Below, piece after piece: positions 55,183 to 64,000 of a DNA stretch of 64,000 nucleotides. Both the position numbers and the translations under genes were made by a program. The notes under the pieces are model-generated. The model worked only from the letters and a program-made list of their open reading frames with translations. It had not been told where the DNA came from and made no database searches. Source of the DNA: DATKDF01 sp963752045 (GTDB lineage: Bacteria; Acidobacteriota; Vicinamibacteria; Vicinamibacterales; SCN-69-37). The DNA lies in contig CAVVWN010000004.1 in NCBI GenBank assembly GCA_963752045.1, positions 124,001 to 188,000 on the forward strand, read 5' to 3'. Positions within the stretch are counted from its first letter, which is position 1; every line of letters starts with the position of its first letter.

Positions 55183-56157
55183 TTACCGCCCTGCGAGCTT
55201 TCGTCCGAGCTCGACTGTCCGGAATCCCGCCTCGCCCCAGCTCATGACGAAGACGCTGAAGCCCTGCTTCATCCGCAGCTCGATGTCGTTCTCGTTGGCG
55301 GGGTAGCCGCAAGCCACGTTGAACTCCCTGCACGCGGCGAGCACCTGCTGAATGGCGTGCTCCCAGCCTTCTGCGTCAAACACGCGCTCGCCGTCGGCGC
55401 CCGTCGTCGTGAAGAGCCCGCGCAGCGTGCCGGCGCCGGGCCACAGCACGCCGATGCCGGGCACGGCCGCAATCTCGCGGACTCTGGCCAGGCCCTCTTT
55501 GCTTTCGACGATGGTCCAGTTGATGAGCTCGCCCGTCGGGTTGAGCGGCCAGAGGTCGGCCTTCCGGCGGTACTCGGCCTCACTCATGCCCCAGTAGGCA
55601 GGCGCGTCGCCCACCTCGTCGGGTCGCGTCCCGCCCTGTGACCGGAAGCGCATCGCAGCGAGGCCGCGGCGCACTTCGTCCGCGCTCTGGACGTCGACGA
55701 ACATGACGCCGCTCGCGCCCGCGTTGAGCTGCTTGCTGATGGCTGCCGTCGTCTCGGCCTCGTCGGTGATCTTCTGGGCCTTCACGATGAGGGGATGGGT
55801 GGCGGCCGACGCGCCGGCGGCACGCATGGCGGCGACAAACTCGGCGAATGCCGGCAGGCCACGATCGACGCCCCGTTCCATCGTGCCGTCGAAGACGAAG
55901 TCGCTCTGCGCGAAGCCGAGTGTCTCCTTCGCGAGGTCGGCCGGCGTCTTCGGCGGCGGGGGAGGTGTCGTGGGCGCCGCGCCTCGTCGACCGCCGCCGC
56001 CCTGCCGCGCGCTCGGCGCGTACAGGCCGAAGACGGGCTTCTTCGCGGCGACGAGGCCGATGACGCCGTTCGCCCGTGACGGGCTCTGCGCGCTGCCGAT
56101 TGCGGTTGCTCCGACGAGCAGCACCAGGCCGAGCCCGGCGATTGTCCACCTTCGCAT
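55183..56157 (-). CDS. Secreted HpcH/HpaI aldolase-like protein
   Basis: 324 aa from ATG 56157 with a strong Shine-Dalgarno (AGGAGG). Signal peptide (WTIAGLGLVLLVGATAIGSAQS) and a Gly/Pro-rich linker, then a TIM-barrel recalling HpcH/HpaI class II aldolases: GLVAAKKPVFGLYAPSA, PLIVKAQKIT, AGASGVMFVDVQSADEVRRGLAAMRF, INWTIVESKEGLARVREIAAVPGIGVLWPGAGTL (metal-site Glu). Cytoplasmic members cleave 2-keto-3-deoxy acids; a secreted form is odd and its substrate unknown. Two similar proline runs may be flexible. Confidence 0.8.
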   Translation of the reverse strand: MRRWTIAGLGLVLLVGATAIGSAQSPSRANGVIGLVAAKKPVFGLYAPSARQGGGGRRGAAPTTPPPPPKTPADLAKETLGFAQSDFVFDGTMERGVDRGLPAFAEFVAAMRAAGASAATHPLIVKAQKITDEAETTAAISKQLNAGASGVMFVDVQSADEVRRGLAAMRFRSQGGTRPDEVGDAPAYWGMSEAEYRRKADLWPLNPTGELINWTIVESKEGLARVREIAAVPGIGVLWPGAGTLRGLFTTTGADGERVFDAEGWEHAIQQVLAACREFNVACGYPANENDIELRMKQGFSVFVMSWGEAGFRTVELGRKLAGR

Positions 56158-56176
56158 GTGTCCTCCTGTGGGACTG

Positions 56177-56293
56177 AGGGGGACGGGTCTGTTTTCCACA
56201 GATCCGGCCCAAAGGGGGACAGGTCTCGGCAGGCAATCCTCCGAGACCTGTCCCCCAAATGGCCGGATCTGTGGAAAACAGACCCGTCCCCCT
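56177..56293. repeat. Nested palindrome element, copy 1 (117 bp)
   Basis: Outer arms of 33 bp are perfectly complementary, from AGGGGGACGGGTCTG through TTTTCCACAGATCCGGCC. Inner arms GGGGGACAGGTCTCGG / CCGAGACCTGTCCCCC enclose an 11-nt loop. The last two bases of the element form part of the TAG stop of the M24 peptidase. Two other copies lie at 57584 and 62835. Confidence 0.92.
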
Positions 56294-57572
56294 ACCCGAA
56301 CGGCTGGTCGATTGCGACCGATTGCTTCGTGAAGAACTTCGGCCCGTCCTCGGTCATGTACAGGCAGTCCTCGAGCCGGATGCCGAACTCGCCCGGTATG
56401 GCAATCATCGGTTCATCGCTGAAGCACATGCCGGGCGCGAGCGGCGTCTTGTTGCCCTTCACGAAATTCGTCCACTCGTGTCCCTCGAGGCCGATGCCGT
56501 GGCCGGTGCGGTGGGGCAGGCCCGGCGTCTTGTAGCCCGGGCCGAATCCGGCCGCCTCGATGACGGCGCGCGCGGCCGCGTCGACCGCTTCACACGGAGC
56601 GCCAATCTTCGCGGCGGCAAACGCCGCGTTCTGTGCTTCGAGCTCTTTGTTCCAGACGTCGATCTGACGCTGGCTCGGCTGGCCGAGCACCGTCGTCCGC
56701 GTGATGTCCGACCGGTAGCCCTCGCAGCCGGTGCCGCCGTCGACCAGCACGATGTCGCCTTCACGCAACTGCTGCGGCGTGATGCTGCCGTGCGGCAGCG
56801 CGGACCACTGACCGACCTGCACGCTGGCGCCTCCGTCGAAGCCAAGCGCGCGGAAGGCCGCCGAGATATTCGCCGAGAGTTCCCCCTGTGTCATGCCCTC
56901 GCGCATGGTCGTGAACGCGGCCTGGTAGGCCGCGATCGTCGCGTCGTTGGCACGTTGCATCAACGCGATCTCAGCCGGCGACTTGTAGATGCGACAGCCG
57001 GCAGTCACTGGAGTCGCGTCGACGACGTCCGTGCCCGGCGACGCCTTCCGCACACCGTCGGCGATGAAGAAACGGACGCGCTCTTCCATGCCGATGCGCC
57101 CGAAGCGTGAGCCGCGATCCTTGACGATGGCGGCGATGACGGCGTACGGGCTCTCGTCTTCTTCCCAGGTCCGGACTTCCGTGCCGAACGTGATGAGCTC
57201 GAGCGCGCGGTCTTCCTCGAACTTCGGGCACACCCAGGCCAGCTCCCCGCGCACGGGAATCACCACGCCGAACGTGCGCTCGCTTTGTCCCCATCGCGTG
57301 CCGGTGAAGTAGAAGCAGCTCGCGGTGCCTTCCATGAAGACGGCGTCGAGCCGCTCGGCCGCCATCAACTGCTGGGCCTTGCTGATGCGGGCGAGCCGTT
57401 CGTCGCGTGAGATCGGCACGATGCCGTCGGTCATCGGCGTGAGGGCCGCGATGGCCGAGCCCGGCAACTGGCTCGCGTCGGACGGACCCGGCGCCTGCGC
57501 GCTGCAGCCGATCGCCGCCGCCGCGCCACCAAGCGCGCCCGCTTCAAGAAACTGTCGTCGAGTCAGTGACAT
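56292..57572 (-). CDS. M24 family metallopeptidase (Xaa-Pro aminopeptidase-like), exported
   Basis: 426 aa. N-terminal twin-arginine and lipobox-like signal (SLTRRQFLEAGALGGAAAAIGC). Creatinase-like N-domain, then the pita-bread fold with metal ligands in VLVDGGTGCEGYRSDITRT (two Asp), LPHRTGHGIGLEGHE (His), SDEPMIAIPG (Glu) and FGIRLEDCL (Glu). It releases N-terminal residues before proline. It is flanked on both sides by copies of the nested palindrome, and the downstream copy supplies its stop codon. Confidence 0.9.
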   Translation of the reverse strand: MSLTRRQFLEAGALGGAAAAIGCSAQAPGPSDASQLPGSAIAALTPMTDGIVPISRDERLARISKAQQLMAAERLDAVFMEGTASCFYFTGTRWGQSERTFGVVIPVRGELAWVCPKFEEDRALELITFGTEVRTWEEDESPYAVIAAIVKDRGSRFGRIGMEERVRFFIADGVRKASPGTDVVDATPVTAGCRIYKSPAEIALMQRANDATIAAYQAAFTTMREGMTQGELSANISAAFRALGFDGGASVQVGQWSALPHGSITPQQLREGDIVLVDGGTGCEGYRSDITRTTVLGQPSQRQIDVWNKELEAQNAAFAAAKIGAPCEAVDAAARAVIEAAGFGPGYKTPGLPHRTGHGIGLEGHEWTNFVKGNKTPLAPGMCFSDEPMIAIPGEFGIRLEDCLYMTEDGPKFFTKQSVAIDQPFG

Positions 57573-57583
57573 GTGTGCTCTCC

Positions 57584-57700
57584 AGGGGGACGGGTCTGTT
57601 TTCCACAGATTCGGCCAAATGGGGGACAGGTCTCGGCCAATTCTCTCCCGAGACCTGTCCCCTGAACGGCCGAATCTGTGGAAAACAGACCCGTCCCCCT
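57584..57700. repeat. Nested palindrome element, copy 2 (117 bp)
   Basis: Same architecture and length as copy 1. Outer arms differ at one paired position (CAGATTCGG / CCGAATCTG instead of CAGATCCGG / CCGGATCTG), a compensated change. Inner arms GGGGGACAGGTCTCGG / CCGAGACCTGTCCCC. It lies between the divergent M24 and GH31 genes; TAGAAT starts at the next base. Confidence 0.92.
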
Positions 57701-57706
57701 TAGAAT
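57701..57706 (+). promoter_or_regulatory. TAGAAT -10 box of the GH31 gene, abutting the palindrome
   Basis: TAGAAT begins one base after the palindrome ends and is followed by 7 nt and ATG 57714. The -35 region would lie in the element's right arm. Confidence 0.45.
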
Positions 57707-57713
57707 CGGTTTC

Positions 57714-60032
57714 ATGAAGGCACGGGTGACCAGGCGGGACGCGCTCTTCACGTTCGGCGCGGCCGGCGCGGGAATCGTTCTGTCCGGCCGCGCGCTCGGC
57801 CAGCAGGCCGACCTGCGCGTCGGCGGCCGGCCGGCCGAACTGGTGATCGACTACCCGCCGACCTGGAGCGGCCGGCGGCTACCCAACGCTGTGCGGATTA
57901 CCGTGCGTCCCATCGCCGACGGTGCTGCACGCCCAGAAGGCGACATCGGCGTGCTCAACCCGGCAGCCCGGGCGCCGCGCCGACCCGGCGCGCGCAACAC
58001 GGCCGACCTGGCCGAGGTCCGCGTGGGCCAGCTCACCGTGCGGCTGGCCGGAGGCCGGCCGGCACTGACCATCGAAGAGGCCAACGGCCGGGTCGTGCAA
58101 CGGCTCGTCTTCAATCCGGACGAGCCGACCATGACGTTCGCCCTGGGAACCGCGCCCGTGCTGGGCTTCGGCGAAGGCGGCGCTCAGTTCGACCGTCGCG
58201 GGGCCATCGATCCCATGCGCAACGGTCAGGCAACGTATCGTTCCCCGACCGGCCAGGGCGGCTATGCGCTGCGGACGCATGGCGGCCGCGTGGCGATTCC
58301 CTGGCTCATCGGTACGGGAGGGTGGGGCCTCTACGTTCATCGCCCATCCGGGACGTTCGACCTGACCGGATCCGACGGGGTATTCACGCCTCGGGAGGCG
58401 GATTCGGCGTTCGACGTCATCGTCGTGTCATCGGCAGACCCGGCCGAGCTCATGCGCGTGTGGGCGGAGATCACCGGTCCGGCCGAGATGCCGCCGCTCT
58501 GGAGCCTGGGCTATCTGCAGTCGCATCGGACGCTCGCGGGCCCCGACGAAGTGCTGACCGTCGCCAGCACCTTCAGGGAGAAGCAGCTTCCGTGCGACGC
58601 CGTGATCTACCTCGGCACCGACTTCACTCCCTCGGGCTGGAACACACACAACGGCGAGTTCACGTGGAACCCCGCGAACTTCCCGGACCCGAAGGCGATG
58701 ATCGACGCCCTGCACGAACTTCACTTCAAGGTGGTCCTGCACATCGTCGTCGAAGGCCGACGCTTTGTCGGGACGGTCGGCGACCCGTGCACGGCCGACG
58801 CGCTCCCGCCGGGCCGCACACCGGACGGCGACTGGCCGGCCGAGCGGCAGGTATCGTGCTACTGGCCGGCACACAAGCCGCTCTACGATCTCGGCATCGA
58901 CGGCTGGTGGCCCGATCAGGGCGACGGCTACGACGAGGCGTCGCGCCTCCTGCGCATCCGCATGTACTGGGAAGGCAGCCAGCAGTGGCGCCCGAACGAG
59001 CGCCCATTCGCCCTGCACAGGAACGGACAGGCCGGCATGCAGCGCTACGGCGCGTTCCTCTGGTCCGGCGACGTCTATTCCACATGGGAGACGCTTCGCC
59101 TGCACGTGCCGATCGCCGTGAACACGGGTCTCAGCGGCATCCCGTACTGGGGCACCGACATCGGCGGTTTCGTGCCGACGGCCGAGTACACGGGCGAGCT
59201 CCACGTGCGCTGGTTCCAGTTCGGCGCCTTCTGCACGCTTTTCCGGGCGCACGGCCGCAACTGGCACCTGCGCCTGCCCTGGGGCTGGAACACCGGGTCT
59301 GTCGGCGTTTCCGAAATCGCCAACTACACGGGCGGCGCCGCCGATCCGGATCCTTCGGAGCTGAACAACCCCCTCGTCGAGCCCATCTGCCGCAAGTACC
59401 TCGAGCTGCGGTACCGGCTCATGCCGTACCTCTACTCGGCCGTCCGTGAGTGCACGCTCACCGGCATGCCGATCATGCGAGCGCTGTGGCTCCACTATCC
59501 GGACGATCCGGTGGCGGTCGCGCGCGGTGACGAGTACCTGTGGGGCCGCGACATGCTCGTCGCGCCCGTCGTCGACAAGGGCGCAACGAGTCGCCGTGTC
59601 TATCTTCCCGCCGGCCGCTGGTACGACTTCTGGACGAACGAGCCTGTCGATGGCGGGCGCGAGATCGAGCGCGCCGTCGACCTCGAGACGATGCCGCTCT
59701 ATGTTCGTGCCGGAGCGATCGTGCCGATGGGGCCCGTGCGGCAGTACACGAGCGAACCTGTGGACGGACCCCTCACGCTCGTCGTCTATCCAGGGACCGA
59801 CGGGGCGTTCGATCTGTACGAAGATGACGGCGCGACCTTCGAGCACCGATCCGGCAACTGGATGGGCATTGCCGTCCGCTGGCGCGATGACGAACGCCGA
59901 CTGACGCTGGCGCTTGCGCCTGGATCGCGGATGCGGCCGCCGTCTCCACGGCCGATCGAAGTGCGGCTCGCCGGTTCGGACGGCACGCGCGCCGTCAGCT
60001 TCGAGGGCCAACCCGTTCAGATTCGGTTCTAG
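57714..60032 (+). CDS. Secreted GH31 alpha-glucosidase/xylosidase family protein
   Basis: 772 aa. Tat-type signal (RVTRRDALFTFGAAGAGIVLSG). N-terminal beta-sandwich, then the GH31 barrel: PPLWSLGYLQSHRT, LPCDAVIYLGTDFTP, nucleophile Asp near 400 in DGWWPDQGDGYD, acid/base Asp near 449 in LWSGDVYSTWETLR, WGTDIGGFVPTAEYTGEL, and the C-terminal sandwich LPAGRWYDFWTNEPVDGG. GH31 covers alpha-glucosidases, alpha-xylosidases and relatives; the nucleophile context differs from classical WMDMNE, so specificity is uncertain. Start ATG 57714 removes palindrome-encoded residues. Confidence 0.9.
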   Translation: MKARVTRRDALFTFGAAGAGIVLSGRALGQQADLRVGGRPAELVIDYPPTWSGRRLPNAVRITVRPIADGAARPEGDIGVLNPAARAPRRPGARNTADLAEVRVGQLTVRLAGGRPALTIEEANGRVVQRLVFNPDEPTMTFALGTAPVLGFGEGGAQFDRRGAIDPMRNGQATYRSPTGQGGYALRTHGGRVAIPWLIGTGGWGLYVHRPSGTFDLTGSDGVFTPREADSAFDVIVVSSADPAELMRVWAEITGPAEMPPLWSLGYLQSHRTLAGPDEVLTVASTFREKQLPCDAVIYLGTDFTPSGWNTHNGEFTWNPANFPDPKAMIDALHELHFKVVLHIVVEGRRFVGTVGDPCTADALPPGRTPDGDWPAERQVSCYWPAHKPLYDLGIDGWWPDQGDGYDEASRLLRIRMYWEGSQQWRPNERPFALHRNGQAGMQRYGAFLWSGDVYSTWETLRLHVPIAVNTGLSGIPYWGTDIGGFVPTAEYTGELHVRWFQFGAFCTLFRAHGRNWHLRLPWGWNTGSVGVSEIANYTGGAADPDPSELNNPLVEPICRKYLELRYRLMPYLYSAVRECTLTGMPIMRALWLHYPDDPVAVARGDEYLWGRDMLVAPVVDKGATSRRVYLPAGRWYDFWTNEPVDGGREIERAVDLETMPLYVRAGAIVPMGPVRQYTSEPVDGPLTLVVYPGTDGAFDLYEDDGATFEHRSGNWMGIAVRWRDDERRLTLALAPGSRMRPPSPRPIEVRLAGSDGTRAVSFEGQPVQIRF

Positions 60033-60412
60033 CGGCGCCCCTCGTGTCGGCTCCGCCAACGTCTGGCCAGCAGCCACGCGTACACGGCGGCGTTCACGAC
60101 GATGACCGCCGCGCCGAGAGCAAGCTGCATCTCGCGCGTGAGGCCGGCCGGGTATACGAGCGAGACGACGTAGTGGTCGAGAAAATCGCCTGCATAACCC
60201 TCGGCACCGGCCCGCGCCCGAAAGGTGTTCTCGAGCGGCGTGAGCGGGCAGATGCCACCGCTGAGCTCAATCCACGCTCCCCAGACGACGGCCGGCAGGT
60301 GCACCCACGCAAACCACGGCCGTCGAAGCACGACAAGCCCGCCCGCTGCGACCAGCAGGATGAACCCGAGGTGGGTGAGGACGATGAGCGTGGCCAGAAA
60401 CAAGTGGATCAC
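60029..60412 (-). CDS. DUF2784 family membrane protein
   Basis: 127 aa from GTG 60412. Four helices: VIHLFLATLIVLTHLGFILLVAAGGLVVL, FAWVHLPAVVWGAWIELSGGICPLTPLE, HYVVSLVYPAGLTREMQLALGAAVIVVNAAVYAWLLA. The GGICPLTPLEN segment is characteristic of DUF2784. Function unknown. Its TAG stop overlaps the TAG of the convergent GH31 gene. Confidence 0.85.
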   Translation of the reverse strand: MIHLFLATLIVLTHLGFILLVAAGGLVVLRRPWFAWVHLPAVVWGAWIELSGGICPLTPLENTFRARAGAEGYAGDFLDHYVVSLVYPAGLTREMQLALGAAVIVVNAAVYAWLLARRWRSRHEGRR

Positions 60413-60446
60413 GAGCGGCCCTGTTTCATGGTAAACCCGGTACAGG

Positions 60447-61175
60447 ATGGGCCGGATGCCACGGTGCGCCCGCTGGCTCGCGCTCTCCGCCCTGCTCCAG
60501 GCGGCATGCGCGGCCGTTCCACCCGCCGACCAGACTGTGCCTGACTTCGACGCGCGCCGGCGGCTGATGGTGGAGCGGCAGATCCGCGCGCGCGGCGTCA
60601 CGAACGAAGCGGTTCTCGACGCGATGACGCGGGTGCCGCGCCACCTGTTCGTGCCGGATCACCTTCGGGACGAATCCTACGACGACGCGCCCGTGCCGAT
60701 CGGGCACGGCCAGACCATTTCGCAGCCGTACATCGTCGCCTACATGACCGACATGCTCGCGGTTTCGGCGGGCCAGCGCGTGCTGGAAATCGGCACCGGG
60801 TCCGGGTATCAGGCCGCGATCCTTGCGGAGCTCGGCTGCGAGGTGTTCACCATAGAAATCGTGCCCGAGCTGGCGGAGCGGTCGCGAGCGCTCATCGCCG
60901 AGCTCGGTTACACGAACGTTCGCGCCCGCCTGGGTGACGGGTACCTCGGCTGGCCGGAGGAAGCACCGTTCGACCGCATCATTCTCACGGCTGCGCCGGT
61001 CGAGATGCCCCAGGCCCTCGTCGACCAATTGGCGGTGGGCGGCGTCCTCATCGCACCGGTCGGCGGGTTCCTCGGCCAGACCATGACCGTCGTGAGAAAG
61101 ACCGAGACAGGCGTCGTGACCGAGGAGACAATTCCGGTGCGCTTCGTGCCCATGGTCGGTCGTGGGACGGAGTGA
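60447..61175 (+). CDS. pcm: Protein-L-isoaspartate O-methyltransferase (Pcm), exported variant
   Basis: 242 aa. A hydrophobic lipoprotein-like leader (WLALSALLQAACAAV) precedes the enzyme: MVERQIRARGVTNEAVLDAMTRVPRHLFVP, SQPYIVAYMTDML, SAM site VLEIGTGSGYQAAILAEL, and DRIILTAAP, LVDQLAVGGVLIAPVG. Pcm methylates isoaspartyl residues for protein repair. The leader suggests export, where SAM supply is a problem; a cytoplasmic start further in is possible. The 8-bp array begins just after the stop. Confidence 0.9.
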   Translation: MGRMPRCARWLALSALLQAACAAVPPADQTVPDFDARRRLMVERQIRARGVTNEAVLDAMTRVPRHLFVPDHLRDESYDDAPVPIGHGQTISQPYIVAYMTDMLAVSAGQRVLEIGTGSGYQAAILAELGCEVFTIEIVPELAERSRALIAELGYTNVRARLGDGYLGWPEEAPFDRIILTAAPVEMPQALVDQLAVGGVLIAPVGGFLGQTMTVVRKTETGVVTEETIPVRFVPMVGRGTE

Positions 61176-61176
61176 C

Positions 61177-61272
61177 GGTCCGAGGGTCCGAGGGTCCGAC
61201 GGTCCGAAGGTGCGACGGTCCGAGGGTCCGAGGGTCCGAGGGTCCGACGGTGCGATGGTCCGAGGGTCCGGT
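61177..61272. repeat. 8-bp tandem repeat, unit GGTCCGAN (12 copies)
   Basis: Twelve consecutive octamers of GGTCCGAG, GGTCCGAC and close variants (GGTGCGAC, GGTCCGAA, GGTGCGAT). Reverse complement of the array at 18085-18148. It fills the spacer between pcm and the GH51 start. It is open in one frame, but I treat it as non-coding because the signal peptide starts after it. Confidence 0.88.
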
Positions 61273-61282
61273 GGGGGTGGTG

Positions 61283-62833
<1,551 letters not shown>

Positions 62834-62834
62834 G

Positions 62835-62957
62835 AGGGGGACGGGTCTGTTTTCCACAGATTCGCGCCACTGGGGGCCAGGTCTCGGGAAGGTCAAATGC
62901 CCCACCGAGACCTGGCCCCCAAATGCGCGAATCTGTGGAAAACAGACCCGTCCCCCT
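62835..62957. repeat. Nested palindrome element, copy 3 (123 bp)
   Basis: Same outer arms with paired changes (ATTCGCGC / GCGCGAAT), and inner arms GGGGGCCAGGTCTCGG / CCGAGACCTGGCCCCC, where A-T is replaced by C-G on both sides relative to copies 1 and 2. The loop is longer (17 nt). It lies between convergent GH51 and isomerase genes; its last bases form the isomerase TAG stop. Confidence 0.92.
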
Positions 62958-64000
62958 AGTGTCGGTACACGTCCCAGTCGAGGTAGGTGTCGAGCGCGTC
63001 TTCGACGGCGTCGGCGACCTGGGCGCGGGTGGCGGCCACGTGGTGCTCGAAGCCGTGGCGGCAGATCGTCCTGAGCAGCCGCTGGAACTCCGGCACTTCG
63101 ATGACGCCGTAGCCCCCGAACGTGTCGAGCGGGTCCTCGGTGAACCGGCCCTCGCCGACGTAGCCGCGGACCATGCCGTCGAGGTCGTCGGTCGAAATCC
63201 GGCAGTAAGTGAACGGGCCTGGCGCGATGCGCCCGACGATGGTGCCGAACGTGTTCTCCTTGCCGACGGTGCCCGCGATGATCTCCTGGTAGTCCATCCG
63301 GTGCGCGTCGAAGAACGCCTTCGGCAGGTTCGAACAGTGGAACACCACGCCCTTGTTCGGCGTCGTCGCCGTAGTTGTTGTTCCAGTCGAGCAGCGCCGC
63401 CGGGCTTCCCGAGGCCGCCTGCAGCACGTGCATCCCGACGAGGCCCGCGATGTCGGTCTCGCACGCGCTCGGCAGCAGCGACTCCGACATCATGCTCATC
63501 AGCGTGCACGGCACCACGCCGTAGAACTCCTCCAGCGACGTCCAGCACTGAATGGCCGTCGCCGTAAGTGCCTGGTCCTTCATCCACCGGTCGATGACGA
63601 CGCCGAGCTTGGCCATCTTCATCAGGCTGAGCGTGGGAATGCCCTTGACGCCGGTGTAGGCCTGAATGGCCGCGAGCTTCTGCTTCACCAGTGGATCGGC
63701 GTCGGGTACCCGCGCCACCCAGCCAAGCACCTCCGAAAGATCGACCGTCTCGACGGTGATACCCGATCGCTCGAGGAGCTTCTCGCTGAACCGAACCGTG
63801 TTGAAGGCCGCCGGCCGGGCGCCGATCGCGCCAATCCGCGCGTGCCGCAGCGCGCGCACCACCCGGCAGGTGGCCGCAAACCGCCGCAGGTCGCGCTCGA
63901 AACGACGGACTCGTCGCCGGAACGGTGTGCAGCGACGTGAGCGAGTACTTCAGGCCGTACTGCCGCAGGTTGTTGCAGACCGACATCTTGCCGCAGAAGC
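62956..64000 (-). CDS. L-fucose/L-arabinose isomerase family protein, partial, two +1 frame breaks
   Basis: The C-terminal ~345 residues are present; the N-terminus lies beyond the right edge. Segments: CGKMSVCNNLRQYGLKYSLTSLHTVP, RIGAIGARPAAFNTVRFSEKLLERSGI, AIQCWTSLEEFYGVVPCTLMSMMSE, ACETDIAGLVGMHVLQ, NKGVVFHCSNLP, and a C-terminal LDTYLDWDVYRH. This pattern fits the FucI/AraA-like sugar isomerase family. Extra bases occur near 63907 (T in CGTTTCG) and 63355 (G in GACGCCG); both are +1. It likely feeds aldoses freed by the neighbouring GH51/GH31 enzymes into ketose metabolism. Confidence 0.75.

Noticed and set aside
56158..57720. Coding extensions beginning MENRPVPL at several places
   Set aside because: These residues are the translation of the palindrome arm (read from its ATG-containing side) and precede genuine signal peptides; they are not protein N-termini.
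61172..61282. An N-terminal extension of the GH51 protein encoded by the 8-bp repeat
   Set aside because: The extension is a low-complexity Arg/Gly/Ser string placed before a standard signal peptide; an exported protein would not start this way.

Overview
The window is GC-rich bacterial DNA, densely packed and mostly coding. It most resembles Acidobacteriota of the Vicinamibacteria (subgroup 6) type. Evidence: a PadR repressor next to an ADOP (acidobacterial duplicated orphan permease) gene, several Ser/Thr kinases joined through one membrane helix to TolB-like beta-propellers, many secreted glycoside hydrolases, and GC-rich palindromic intergenic repeats. The lineage is inferred from gene content only. 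No rRNA, tRNA, CRISPR array or intact transposase was seen.

Layout. 1-3212: the start of a kinase (minus), a SnoaL-like lipoprotein, and a MaoC / amidohydrolase / SDR operon. 3213-6336: PadR plus ADOP. 6482-9678: an aromatic ammonia-lyase and an acyl-CoA ligase in one operon; its selectivity residues suggest phenylalanine. 9717-14694: a TPR-like protein and a membrane protein, a four-helix-bundle (S23/IVP) gene enclosed by inverted 9-bp repeat arrays, then a GH127-type arabinofuranosidase. 14733-18944: a zinc-ribbon kinase, a collapsed TumE/HVO_A0114 toxin-antitoxin locus, a kinase fragment, a small unknown gene and a second inverted 9-bp array without cargo. 18945-25190: a Tat-exported molybdenum hydroxylase, a PP2C/SpoIIE phosphatase, an outer-membrane barrel, a lipoprotein and a GNAT. 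25203-31571: kinase-propeller, arginase-fold protein, DPP-IV-like peptidase. 31669-46903: a large exopolysaccharide locus made of two divergent operons. The central spacer carries two good sigma-54 promoter matches facing opposite ways. 46918-51756: a RR-HPt protein, a hybrid-sensing GAF/PAS histidine kinase and an NtrC-type sigma-54 activator, plausible partners for those promoters. 51918-55181: a dead VapBC remnant and another kinase-propeller. 55183-64000: an aldolase, M24 peptidase, GH31, DUF2784, Pcm, GH51 and a sugar isomerase, with three copies of a nested palindrome between them.

Three things cross the window. (1) Seventeen reading-frame breaks in seven otherwise well-preserved genes are all +1 (one extra base, modulo 3). 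This looks like insertion error in the assembly rather than decay; the true pseudogenes (VapC, TumE, kinase fragment) have larger deletions. (2) Many genes have a TATAAT-like -10 box only 6-14 nt before the start codon, implying leaderless mRNAs; others have normal Shine-Dalgarno sites. (3) Four families of structured intergenic repeats occur: inverted 9-bp arrays, 8-bp arrays, nested palindromes starting AGGGGGACGGGTCT, and short GC-rich hairpins. The most promising possibly undescribed system is the 9-bp inverted-array element carrying the four-helix-bundle gene, together with its cargo-less relative 7.8 kb away.
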